Part shown: in pieces, positions 1 through 5,745 of the stretch
How the letters are laid out: each line of letters begins with the position of its first letter
Numbering within the stretch: position 1 is the stretch's first letter
NCBI GenBank assembly: GCA_024641255.1
Contig: JAHEDL010000015.1
Span: 1-8,347 of the forward strand
DNA length: 8,347 bases
Reading direction: 5' to 3'
From: Pseudorhodobacter sp.
GTDB taxonomy: Bacteria > Pseudomonadota > Alphaproteobacteria > Rhodobacterales > Rhodobacteraceae
Notes under the pieces: generated by a model
Seen by the model: only the letters and a program-made list of their open reading frames with translations
Databases searched by the model: none
What the model was told of the DNA's origin: nothing
Position numbers and translations under genes: made by a program

Positions 1-581
1 CGCCGCAGCGCCACCTTGATGTTGCGGGTGCCCAGTTCAACCTGATCGTCCAGATTGCGAAACTCGCGCTTGTCCCAGACCTTGACCGCGCGTTGATGCC
101 GGCTTTCGGCCTGCCCGATGCGCACGCCTTCGGGGTTATAGCCATAGGCCCCGAAGGGCGAGGTGCCCGCCGTGCCGATCCATTTGTTGCCGCCCTGATG
201 GCGGCCCTTTTGTTCGGCCAAGCGCTGCTTCAGCGTTTCAAGCAGGGTATCAAACCCGCCAAGCGCCTTGATCGCCGCGCGCTCTTCGGGGCTCAGGTGT
301 TTTTCGGCAAGCTTTTCCAACCAGTCGGCCGGAAGCTCTAACGCCTCTAGAACCTCTGCTTCAGAAATGGCTTCCAAGCCTTTGAAGGTGTTGGCAAAAG
401 CCCGATCATAGCGGTCGATGTGGCGTTCGTCTTTCACCATCACCACGCGGCCAAGGTAATAGAACCCTTCCGCGTCATAGGTCACCAGACCCGCCGCCAG
501 CCCTTCCAGAAACCCCAGAAATTCGCGCAGCGAAACCGGCACGCCTTCTTTCCGCAGCGCCTGAAAGAAGGGCAGGAACAT
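1..581 (-). CDS. VWA domain-containing (CoxE-like) protein, 3' end outside window
   Basis: Reading leftwards from ATG at 579-581, the frame stays open to the window edge and gives the first 193 residues. It begins MFLPFFQALRKEGVPVSLRE and contains a glycine-rich stretch at about 129-156 (GGNKWIGTAGTSPFGAYGYN, then PEGVRIGQ). I recognise this stretch from the N-terminal half of proteobacterial CoxE-like vWA proteins that pair with MoxR ATPases. Such proteins are usually near 390 residues, so the vWA domain with its metal-binding MIDAS motif should lie left of position 1 and cannot be checked here. A GGGG ribosome binding site at 588-591, six bases upstream, supports the start. The start is only three bases from the stop of the small upstream gene, so translation is probably coupled. 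The likely role is a cytoplasmic or membrane-associated partner of the MoxR ATPase in maturing or remodelling a client protein. The client is unknown. Confidence 0.82.
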   Translation of the reverse strand, partial: MFLPFFQALRKEGVPVSLREFLGFLEGLAAGLVTYDAEGFYYLGRVVMVKDERHIDRYDRAFANTFKGLEAISEAEVLEALELPADWLEKLAEKHLSPEERAAIKALGGFDTLLETLKQRLAEQKGRHQGGNKWIGTAGTSPFGAYGYNPEGVRIGQAESRHQRAVKVWDKREFRNLDDQVELGTRNIKVALR

Positions 582-584
582 GGG

Positions 585-755
585 TTACCCCGCCATGGTC
601 CGGTGCAAGATGATGGTCAGAAACAGCCCCAGCAGTGTGAAGATGATCGCGAAAGCCGCGCCATATTGCAGCGCATCCAACTTGCGCCCGCCCCGCCGCA
701 GCGCGATTGCCGCGCCAAGGATTGCCCCCAGAATAGTTCCGCCCACGATGAACAA
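585..755 (-). CDS. Small two-helix membrane protein, TTG start
   Basis: This is a 56-codon reading frame, TTG at 753-755 to TAA at 585-587. Read with Met at the TTG, the product starts MFIVGGTILGAILGAAIA and ends LTIILHRTMAG. Two hydrophobic segments (about 2-19 and 31-51) flank a basic loop containing RRGGRK, so both ends may face the same side of the membrane with the loop in the cytoplasm. An AAAAGGGG ribosome binding site at 763-770, seven bases upstream, favours the TTG; a GTG three codons downstream is the alternative. I recall similar very short Rhodobacteraceae proteins carrying the dubious name 'apolipoprotein acyltransferase'. At 56 residues it cannot be that enzyme. It lies 51 nt after the lipoprotein gene and 3 nt before the vWA gene, which fits an operon and a membrane anchor or scaffold role. 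That role is inference. Confidence 0.68.
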   Translation of the reverse strand: MFIVGGTILGAILGAAIALRRGGRKLDALQYGAAFAIIFTLLGLFLTIILHRTMAG

Positions 756-762
756 CGGCCTG

Positions 763-770
763 CCCCTTTT
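763..770 (-). promoter_or_regulatory. Ribosome binding site deciding a TTG start
   Basis: AAAAGGGG on the minus strand ends seven bases before the TTG at 753-755. No ATG lies in that frame near the 5' end, so this site is the main reason to accept the TTG start of the small membrane protein. Confidence 0.5.
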
Positions 771-806
771 ATTGCCGGGGCAAGCCGTCGGACAGTTCCG
801 ATCTGC

Positions 807-2195
807 TTACCCGCGATGTCCGCGTGCGCCCAGCAAGGCAATCTCGCCCATCCGCGCCCGCACCTGACGTTCCGAGCCGAAGCCATAGCGCGCCCAGCCC
901 AGACTGTCGAGACGCAAGGCCTTGGCCTCGGCAACACGGCCTTCGTTCTCAAGGGCTTCGGCCTTGATCAACATCAGCGTCGCCAGCAGCGATGCATTTT
1001 CGGCCCGTTTCACCACCGGAATGGCGCGGTCGGCAAAGGCAATCGCCTGGTCAGATTGGCCCGCCGAAAGCGCAATCGCCGCAAGTTGCATATCCACATG
1101 CGCCACATGCACCTGCGCACCGGGGATCGACCGATAAATCTGCCCGGCCTGCGACAGCGCCGCCACCGCCTGCACCGGGTCAGAACTGGCCAGTGACCGG
1201 CCCTTGGCGTAATAGCTGAACGCCAGACGGCCATCATGCCAGCCCTGCGCCATTGCAATCGACAGCATCCGCTGCGACGCCGCCAACCGCGAGGCGTTCG
1301 ATCCGCGCGGGCCAAACGCTCCCTCTACCGCCGCCACCCAGGACCGTGGCGCAATCTGCTTGATATCCGCCTCGCCACCAGTTCCGGCAGGGTTATACCG
1401 CGCCAGCAGGGCAGGCACATATTTCGCCGCCTCTGCTTCGTTCATGCCGTTGCGCAGTTCTGGCGCGTAATGCATCCGCAAGATCAGCATATCAAATCCG
1501 GTCAGCACCGAATTGAAGTTGTCGTCGTTAAACACAGAATCGGGCAGGTGATACAGGTCGTTCAGCGGCCCCATCGCCTGCGCGGTTTCTTCGTTCAAAC
1601 AGTCGCGCACCTCTTGCGGCGAGGCATCTGACGGCACAAAAATCGCCACATGCTCGCGCTTTGTCACCGTGGTCCAATCCACCTCGGGGCTGTTGCGATT
1701 GATCCGGTATTCTTCCCAGCTTTGCACCCGCGGCACCACGAAACACGCGGCCATTGGTACCACCCGCGCCATCTGCGCGCGGGGCTGGAACGCCACGGTG
1801 ATCGACGCATCTTCACCCGCTTGGGCAAAGCCGATATCGATGCCAGCTTCGCTGCGAAACCTGTTGATAAGACGTGACATTTCCGTTTTTGCGGTGCCGG
1901 GCACATTGCCAGTCATGGCGACGCTGATCGGGCCATCAAAGCGGCTGAAGCTGGTCAAGGCACGCCCGCTTTCCATGCGAAATTCCAGATCCAGAAAGTC
2001 GCGGGCAATTTCCGCGTTCGGTCGCGCTGCGGCAGAGCTTGCCACCGCGCCAAACCCCTGCATCGCCGGAAAGGCAACGCCGGCCGGCCCTGGGTCAGTG
2101 TAATTCTTGGTAACCTGCGCTTCTTGGGCAGGCATACAGGCGGCAAGGGCGCAAACAGCGATCAATGGAAACAGGCGCATGGGCTGGCAGCTCAT
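807..2195 (-). CDS. DUF2927 domain lipoprotein with TPR-like C-terminus
   Basis: The product has 462 residues. It opens with a lipoprotein signal ending in the lipobox LAAC, with the lipidated Cys at 20, so it should be exported and anchored to the envelope. Residues about 180-255 fit DUF2927: HVAIFVPSDASPQEVRDCLN, then EETAQAMGPLND, a DSVFNDDNF segment and a MHYAPELRNGM segment. The E-x3-Q-x2-G pattern recalls the helix of metal peptidases, but no HExxH is visible, so I claim no protease activity. Residues about 320-440 are alanine-rich paired helices resembling TPR repeats, probably for protein contacts. The start could instead be ATG at 2180 (Met6), which leaves a short but workable signal peptide; neither start has a strong ribosome binding site. 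The gene leads the run into the small membrane protein and the vWA gene, so it probably acts with the MoxR/vWA system at the envelope. The biochemical function is unknown. Confidence 0.85.
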   Translation of the reverse strand: MSCQPMRLFPLIAVCALAACMPAQEAQVTKNYTDPGPAGVAFPAMQGFGAVASSAAARPNAEIARDFLDLEFRMESGRALTSFSRFDGPISVAMTGNVPGTAKTEMSRLINRFRSEAGIDIGFAQAGEDASITVAFQPRAQMARVVPMAACFVVPRVQSWEEYRINRNSPEVDWTTVTKREHVAIFVPSDASPQEVRDCLNEETAQAMGPLNDLYHLPDSVFNDDNFNSVLTGFDMLILRMHYAPELRNGMNEAEAAKYVPALLARYNPAGTGGEADIKQIAPRSWVAAVEGAFGPRGSNASRLAASQRMLSIAMAQGWHDGRLAFSYYAKGRSLASSDPVQAVAALSQAGQIYRSIPGAQVHVAHVDMQLAAIALSAGQSDQAIAFADRAIPVVKRAENASLLATLMLIKAEALENEGRVAEAKALRLDSLGWARYGFGSERQVRARMGEIALLGARGHRG

Positions 2196-2284
2196 TCATA
2201 CAGGGTTTCAGCGCAGCATCGCCGCGCCGTCTTGTTGGCGAAGCGCAGCGGGCCGCGTGCAAAACCCCGGTCAGACCGCTTGCC

Positions 2285-2304
2285 ACCGATGCCCCCGCAT
2301 CGGT
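2285..2304. repeat. Perfect 8-bp inverted repeat (hairpin)
   Basis: ACCGATGC and GCATCGGT flank a CCCC loop. No T-run follows on either strand, so it is not a classic intrinsic terminator. If the promoter at 2796-2825 is real, this hairpin would lie in the leader RNA of the lipoprotein operon, about 90 nt before its start codon. Confidence 0.6.
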
Positions 2305-2356
2305 TTCAAGGCCCTTATCCAACCGGGCAAATGCCCTTGGCTTTCCCGCGCCGTCA

Positions 2357-2414
2357 CTTTGCGCCGCCCGCGCCACACCCCAAAGCAGTTTGGGGGTGGC
2401 AGGGCGGCACAAAG
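2357..2414. repeat. Long imperfect inverted repeat (58-nt hairpin)
   Basis: The outer arms are CTTTGCGCCGCCC (2357-2369) and GGGCGGCACAAAG (2402-2414). They continue inward through GCCAC/GTGGC to a perfect CCCCAAA/TTTGGGG stem around a GCAG loop (2385-2388). In total about 24 pairs form, with one internal mismatch and small bulges. No T-run follows on either strand. Its place in a gene-free gap suggests a structured leader, a small RNA or a remnant of a repeat element. Confidence 0.6.
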
Positions 2415-2795
2415 CCCGGTTCGGCAGGCAAAGCACGCGTCCCACTGCGCCTCCACCGCCATCTGCAGGCGTTCGGTCTGCGGCTCTCATGGTGGCGCGC
2501 AGCGCGGCATCATGGTGGTTTGCGCCCCGTGCTGCGTCACTGCGGCGGCAGATCGCCGAAGCGGCAGCCCACACCCCGCGCGCCAGCCACCCCGACGGGG
2601 CAACCTTCGCAACTAGGGCAGGCGGTGCGTAAACCATTGGAACTCTTTCAGATCGAAGCTTACTTCAAGGGTGATACAACAGGCCCGCAGTGTCGGTTTC
2701 TGGGCGTGATCATGTCAATCTTTAGGATTCTTCAAATCTGACGCGACTCTACCCATGGTCGGTCAGCCGCCCACAACCGCCAGATTTGCCTCATG

Positions 2796-2825
2796 ATTAT
2801 CACGTAATATTGCAATATATTTCAA
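2796..2825 (-). promoter_or_regulatory. Predicted sigma-70 promoter with palindromic operator in the spacer
   Basis: On the minus strand, TTGAAA (2820-2825) and GATAAT (2796-2801) are separated by 18 nt. Each differs from the sigma-70 consensus at one position. The perfect 12-bp palindrome ATATTGCAATAT (2807-2818) lies inside the spacer, where a dimeric repressor would block RNA polymerase. Transcription would start near 2789 and run left into the DUF2927-vWA operon, with a leader of roughly 590 nt. This is prediction only. Confidence 0.45.
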
Positions 2826-2877
2826 ATATCTGCTTTTGCGTTACATGATTGTGGCAAGACTGTGGCTAACTCGCGGC

Positions 2878-2893
2878 AGAATCGCCCGATTCT
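2878..2893. repeat. 7-bp inverted repeat downstream of moxR
   Basis: AGAATCG and CGATTCT flank a CC centre, about 43 nt past the moxR stop. No T-run follows on the minus strand. It could be a weak hairpin that ends the moxR transcript, or a protein-binding site. Confidence 0.3.
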
Positions 2894-2935
2894 TGAAATT
2901 GCCGAAACAACCCGCCGCCCGACCGGTCCCGCCGC

Positions 2936-3775
2936 CTAACGCCCCGACCGCGCCATAAACGCCAGCCGTTCAAACAGTTGTACATCCTGTTCGTTCTTCA
3001 AAAGCGCGCCATACAGCTTTGGCAACGCCGTCTTGCCATCGCGCCGCAACACCTCTGGCCCCAGATCTTCGGCCAACAACAGCTTCAGCCAATCCAGAAC
3101 TTCCGAGGTTGAAGGCTTCTTCTTCAGCCCCGGCGTTTCGCGAATTTCAAAAAACTGCGTCAGCGCCGTGGTCAGCAGGCTTTCCTTGATATCGGGAAAA
3201 TGCACCCGCACGATTGCGGCCAGCACTTCGACATCAGGAAAGCGGATGTAGTGAAAGAAGCACCGCCGCAAGAATGCATCCGGCAGTTCCTTTTCGTTGT
3301 TAGAGGTGATGATCACCACCGGCCGCAGCGCCGCCTTCACCGTGTCGCCGGTTTCGTAAACGTGAAACTCCATCCGATCCAACTCTTGCAGCAGATCGTT
3401 GGGAAATTCGATGTCGGCCTTGTCGATCTCGTCAATCAGCAAGACGACCCGCTCTGGCGCTTCAAACGCCTGCCACAGCTTGCCCTTGCGGATATAGTTG
3501 CGCACCTCATGCACCCGCGCATCGCCCAATTGGCTGTCGCGCAACCGGCTGACGGCGTCATATTCGTAAAGCCCTTGTTGCGCCTTGGTTGTAGACTTCA
3601 CGTGCCACTCAATCAGAGGCATGTTCAGGCTTTGCGCCACCTGCCGCGCCAGTTCGGTCTTGCCGGTGCCCGGCTCGCCCTTAACCAGCAACGGGCGCTG
3701 CAATGTCACAGCCGCATTCACCGCCACCCGCAGGTCATCGGCAACGATATAACGGTCGGTAGAGGCGAATTTCAT
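2936..3775 (-). CDS. MoxR-family AAA+ ATPase
   Basis: The product has 279 residues, starting MKFASTDRYIVADDLRVAVN. AAA+ motifs are clear: Walker A GEPGTGKT (33-40), Walker B VLLIDEID (111-118), a sensor 1 segment ITSNN (156-160) and an arginine pair at 170-171 that may supply the arginine finger. MoxR ATPases are cytoplasmic chaperone-like machines that use ATP to help mature or remodel protein complexes, typically with a vWA-domain partner such as the protein at the left edge. The frame is open upstream to 3910, but the extra 45 residues look non-coding. I chose ATG at 3773-3775 because GAG lies six bases upstream and relatives start MKFA; ATG at 3781 is the alternative. A promoter at 3811-3839 fits this start. 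The partner gene is usually close by; here a 740-nt gap and two genes intervene. Confidence 0.92.
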   Translation of the reverse strand: MKFASTDRYIVADDLRVAVNAAVTLQRPLLVKGEPGTGKTELARQVAQSLNMPLIEWHVKSTTKAQQGLYEYDAVSRLRDSQLGDARVHEVRNYIRKGKLWQAFEAPERVVLLIDEIDKADIEFPNDLLQELDRMEFHVYETGDTVKAALRPVVIITSNNEKELPDAFLRRCFFHYIRFPDVEVLAAIVRVHFPDIKESLLTTALTQFFEIRETPGLKKKPSTSEVLDWLKLLLAEDLGPEVLRRDGKTALPKLYGALLKNEQDVQLFERLAFMARSGR

Positions 3776-3810
3776 AACCATCTCAAAGCTCTGTGTGCGG
3801 GATCTGGCGC

Positions 3811-3839
3811 ACCCTAGCGGCCACGCGATTTTGTCGCAA
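3811..3839 (-). promoter_or_regulatory. Predicted moxR promoter
   Basis: On the minus strand, TTGCGA (3834-3839) and TAGGGT (3811-3816) are 17 nt apart, a spacing and form plausible for GC-rich alphaproteobacterial sigma-70 promoters. Transcription would begin near 3804, about 30 nt before the moxR start codon. The promoter overlaps the inverted repeat at 3814-3846. Confidence 0.45.
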
Positions 3840-3846
3840 CCGCTAG
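3814..3846. repeat. Nested inverted repeat between moxR and dksA
   Basis: The outer arms CTAGCGG (3814-3820) and CCGCTAG (3840-3846) enclose inner arms GCGA (3825-3828) and TCGC (3834-3837) around TTTTG. The element covers most of the moxR promoter and sits just upstream of the likely dksA promoter. It could be an operator controlling both directions. Confidence 0.5.
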
Positions 3847-3872
3847 TGACAAGCCACACGCTTTGGGATAAT
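3844..3872 (+). promoter_or_regulatory. Possible dksA promoter
   Basis: GATAAT at 3867-3872 is a good -10 box. TAGTGA at 3844-3849, 17 nt upstream, is a weak -35 box. Transcription would start near 3879, leaving a leader of about 67 nt before the dksA ATG at 3947. Confidence 0.35.
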
Positions 3873-3946
3873 GCACGCCCATGCAGGAGCGCGCCACCAC
3901 AGAAGCCCACCTGGCTGCGCCTCCTGGGAATTTGGAGAGTGCTGTA

Positions 3947-4369
3947 ATGAAAGCCGAAACCTTCCTCCCCGACGATTACCGTCCCGCCGAGGATGAGCCT
4001 TTCATGAACGAACGGCAGCTGGAGTATTTCCGCCGCAAGCTGATCGTCTGGAAGCAGGAATTGTTAGACCAATCCGCCGAGACCATCGACAATCTGCAAG
4101 ACTCGGGCCGTAACGTGCCCGACATTGCCGACCGGGCCTCAGAAGAAACCGATCGCGCGCTGGAATTGCGCACGCGGGATCGGCAACGCAAGCTGGTGTC
4201 GAAAATCGACGCCGCCCTGCGCCGGATCGACGATGGCGAATTTGGCTATTGCGAAATGACCGGCGAGCCGATCAGCCTCAAGCGTCTGGATGCGCGCCCG
4301 ATCGCCACCATGACGCTGGAAGCGCAAGAAAAGCACGAGCGCCGCGAAAAGGTTCACCGCGACGATTGA
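3947..4369 (+). CDS. dksA: RNA polymerase-binding transcription factor DksA
   Basis: DksA enters the RNA polymerase secondary channel and, with ppGpp, adjusts promoter activity during the stringent response. The product has 140 residues. A long coiled coil (about 20-95) carries the tip segment PDIADRASEE. Asp59, Asp62 and Ala64 align with E. coli Asp71, Asp74 and Ala76; the last two are the tip residues needed for activity. The C-terminal finger keeps only Cys102; Thr105, Thr123 and Ala126 occupy the other three zinc-ligand positions, so zinc binding through four cysteines is not possible. Rhodobacter sphaeroides DksA is known to function with a single such cysteine. ATG at 3947 was chosen because GGAG (3934-3937) is nine bases upstream; the frame extends to ATG 3881, but those 22 residues do not resemble DksA. 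It is divergent from moxR and closed by a strong terminator. Confidence 0.95.
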   Translation: MKAETFLPDDYRPAEDEPFMNERQLEYFRRKLIVWKQELLDQSAETIDNLQDSGRNVPDIADRASEETDRALELRTRDRQRKLVSKIDAALRRIDDGEFGYCEMTGEPISLKRLDARPIATMTLEAQEKHERREKVHRDD

Positions 4370-4409
4370 TCGCGCGGGCTTGCAGGCCGCGCCGCGATGC
4401 GAAAAGGAT

Positions 4410-4440
4410 AACGCCGGGCCGCAGGGTCCGGCGTTTTTCT
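4410..4440 (+). terminator. Intrinsic terminator after dksA
   Basis: AACGCCGGGCC (4410-4420) pairs with GGTCCGGCGTT (4425-4435) around a GCAG loop, giving 11 pairs with one G-U. The T-rich tail TTTTTCTTT runs from 4434. It begins about 40 nt after the dksA stop and separates dksA from the monooxygenase gene. Confidence 0.9.
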
Positions 4441-4453
4441 TTGGGGGTAAACG

Positions 4454-5647
4454 ATGAGCGTGGCAGGCCAAGAGGTTACCGTTTTGGGGGCAGGCGTTGC
4501 AGGGCTGGCGGTGGCGCGGGCCTTGGCGCTGAAGGGGGCCAAGGTCACCGTGCTGGAACAGGCCGATGCCATCCGCGAAGTGGGGGCGGGCTTGCAAATT
4601 TCGCCCAACGGCGCTGCGGTGCTGCGGGCCTTGGGGCTGGCGGACGAGTTGGAAGCCGCCTCGATGCGGGCGCAAGCGGTGGAGCTGCGCGATGGCCGCG
4701 ACGGTGATCTGGTGCTGCGGCTGGATCTGGCGCGGCTGCGCCCGACACAAGGCTACCACTTTTTGCACCGCGCCGATCTGATCGACCTGCTGGCGAAAGG
4801 CGCGCGCGAGGTCGGCGTGCAAATCCGCCTGCTGCAAAAGATCGAAACCGTCGATCTGTCCGGCCCGCGCCCGCGCATCGTCACCGCCTTTGGCGACGAA
4901 ACCGCGCCTGCGTTTCTGGTCGCGGCGGATGGGCTGCATTCCAAAACCCGCGCCGCGCTGAATGGCGCGGTGGCGCCGTTCTTCACCCGACAGGTGGCGT
5001 GGCGCGCGCTGATCCCGGCCGAACCCGGTGCCGCAGCGGTGGCCGAAGTGCATATGGGGGCAGGGCGGCATCTGGTCAGCTATCCGCTGCGCGGCGGCCA
5101 CCTGCGCAACATCGTCGCGGTGGAAGAGCGTAATACGTGGGTCGAAGAAAGCTGGTCGCTGCGCGATGACGCGATGGAGCTGAAACTGGCCTTCGAAAGC
5201 TTTGGCCCGCGCGTGCAAGGCTGGCTTGAAAAGGTGCAAGATGTCTATCTTTGGGGCCTCTTCCGGCATCCGGTGGCGCAAACCTGGGCGCAAGAGCTGC
5301 CGCAAGGGGCGGCGATGATCTTGGGCGACGCCGCCCACCCCACGCTGCCCTTCCTTGCCCAAGGTGCCTCAATGGGGCTCGAAGATGCTTGGGTGCTGGC
5401 CGATTGCCTGTCGCGCCTGCCATTGACCAAAGCGCTGGCCACCTACCAAGCCCAGCGCAAACCGCGCTGCAGCCGCATTGTGGCCGCCGCCAATGGCAAT
5501 GCCAAAGCCTACCACCTGTCAGGCCTGCAACGCAGCCTTGCCCATACCGCGCTTAAAGTCGGCGGCGCGCTGGCCCCCGGTCTGGCCTTGCGCCGCTTTG
5601 ATTGGCTTTACGACCACGACGTAACCCTGTCGGCACTGGCCCCCTGA
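4454..5647 (+). CDS. FAD-dependent monooxygenase (class A, UbiH/salicylate hydroxylase-like)
   Basis: The product has 397 residues, a normal length for single-component (class A) aromatic hydroxylases, which use NAD(P)H and O2 to hydroxylate a ring. Motifs occur in family order: the FAD ADP-binding GAGVAG (12-17) with acidic Glu35 ending the second strand, the REVGAGLQISPN segment (41-52), the DG motif in VAADGLHSKTR (156-166) that serves FAD and NAD(P)H binding, and the GD motif in LGDAAHPTLPFLAQGA (290-305) that contacts the FAD ribityl chain. There is no signal peptide, so it should be cytoplasmic. GGGGG about six bases before the ATG supports the start. The gene begins just after the dksA terminator, so it needs its own promoter, which I cannot place with confidence. 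No pathway genes lie beside it, so the substrate is open; a ubiquinone-type or an aromatic-degradation hydroxylase both fit. Confidence 0.88.
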   Translation: MSVAGQEVTVLGAGVAGLAVARALALKGAKVTVLEQADAIREVGAGLQISPNGAAVLRALGLADELEAASMRAQAVELRDGRDGDLVLRLDLARLRPTQGYHFLHRADLIDLLAKGAREVGVQIRLLQKIETVDLSGPRPRIVTAFGDETAPAFLVAADGLHSKTRAALNGAVAPFFTRQVAWRALIPAEPGAAAVAEVHMGAGRHLVSYPLRGGHLRNIVAVEERNTWVEESWSLRDDAMELKLAFESFGPRVQGWLEKVQDVYLWGLFRHPVAQTWAQELPQGAAMILGDAAHPTLPFLAQGASMGLEDAWVLADCLSRLPLTKALATYQAQRKPRCSRIVAAANGNAKAYHLSGLQRSLAHTALKVGGALAPGLALRRFDWLYDHDVTLSALAP

Positions 5648-5673
5648 TAGCAACTGCCCCATCCTCTTGGCCC

Positions 5674-5730
5674 AAATATCCCCGCCGGAGGCTCCTGCGG
5701 TTTCGGTCGCAGCCTCCGGCGGGGATATTT
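5674..5730. terminator. Bidirectional terminator hairpin between convergent genes
   Basis: A perfect 19-bp stem pairs 5674-5692 with 5712-5730; the arms begin AAATATCCCCGCC and end GGCGGGGATATTT. Beyond a TCC bulge, TGCG (5696-5699) pairs with CGCA (5708-5711) around an eight-base loop. A TTT end on each strand allows termination of both the monooxygenase and the oxidoreductase transcripts. I recall the CCCCGCCGGAGG core as common between convergent genes in Rhodobacteraceae. Confidence 0.85.
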
Positions 5731-5745
5731 AGTCCAAGATGAAGA

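Larger units (their letters stand above)
2196..2935. other. 740-nt gap without a convincing gene
   Basis: The gap lies between the DUF2927 lipoprotein gene and moxR and has two halves. Positions 2196 to about 2640 are GC-rich and contain several inverted repeats. Frames there are open by composition on both strands, the longest on the minus strand at 2095-2637, but the translations are rich in Ala, Arg, Pro and Cys, match nothing I know, and overlap the lipoprotein start by about 100 nt. Positions about 2640-2880 are clearly AT-richer, with a good minus-strand promoter near 2796-2825. I see no tRNA, tmRNA, RNase P or SRP RNA signature. A long leader of the lipoprotein operon, a non-coding RNA or a decayed gene are all possible. 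Confidence 0.6.

Noticed and set aside
420..1196. 258-codon plus-strand frame
   Set aside because: It lies antisense across three supported minus-strand genes and its product is His/Gln/Arg/Pro-rich, typical of a shadow frame.
2095..2637. 180-codon minus-strand frame covering the GC-rich gap
   Set aside because: It overlaps the well-supported lipoprotein start by about 100 nt, its product is Ala/Arg/Pro/Cys-rich with no recognisable domain, and frames on the opposite strand are equally open, so openness reflects composition. A weak AAAGAG before its ATG is the only support.
2196..2640. RNase P RNA, tmRNA or cobalamin riboswitch in the GC-rich gap
   Set aside because: The conserved sequence landmarks of these RNAs that I know are absent on both strands.
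2124..2741. Plus-strand frames of 155-205 codons in the same gap
   Set aside because: They have no plausible ribosome binding site, low-complexity Ala/Arg/Pro/Ser products, and overlap the lipoprotein gene 5' end.
2732..2794. 20-codon Trp-rich minus-strand frame (MRQIWRLWAADRPW...) as an attenuator leader peptide
   Set aside because: Its ATG lies upstream of the predicted transcript start near 2789, it has no ribosome binding site, and no tryptophan genes follow.
3776..3910. N-terminal extension of MoxR to 3910
   Set aside because: The extra 45 residues run through the promoter and inverted repeat, are unlike MoxR proteins, and a GAG site precedes ATG 3775.
3881..3946. N-terminal extension of DksA from ATG 3881
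   Set aside because: The 22 extra residues do not resemble DksA, the predicted transcript start is at about the same place, and a good GGAG precedes ATG 3947.
4139..5362. 407-codon minus-strand frame
   Set aside because: It is antisense to dksA and the flavin monooxygenase, both with complete family motifs; its translation is a composition-driven shadow.
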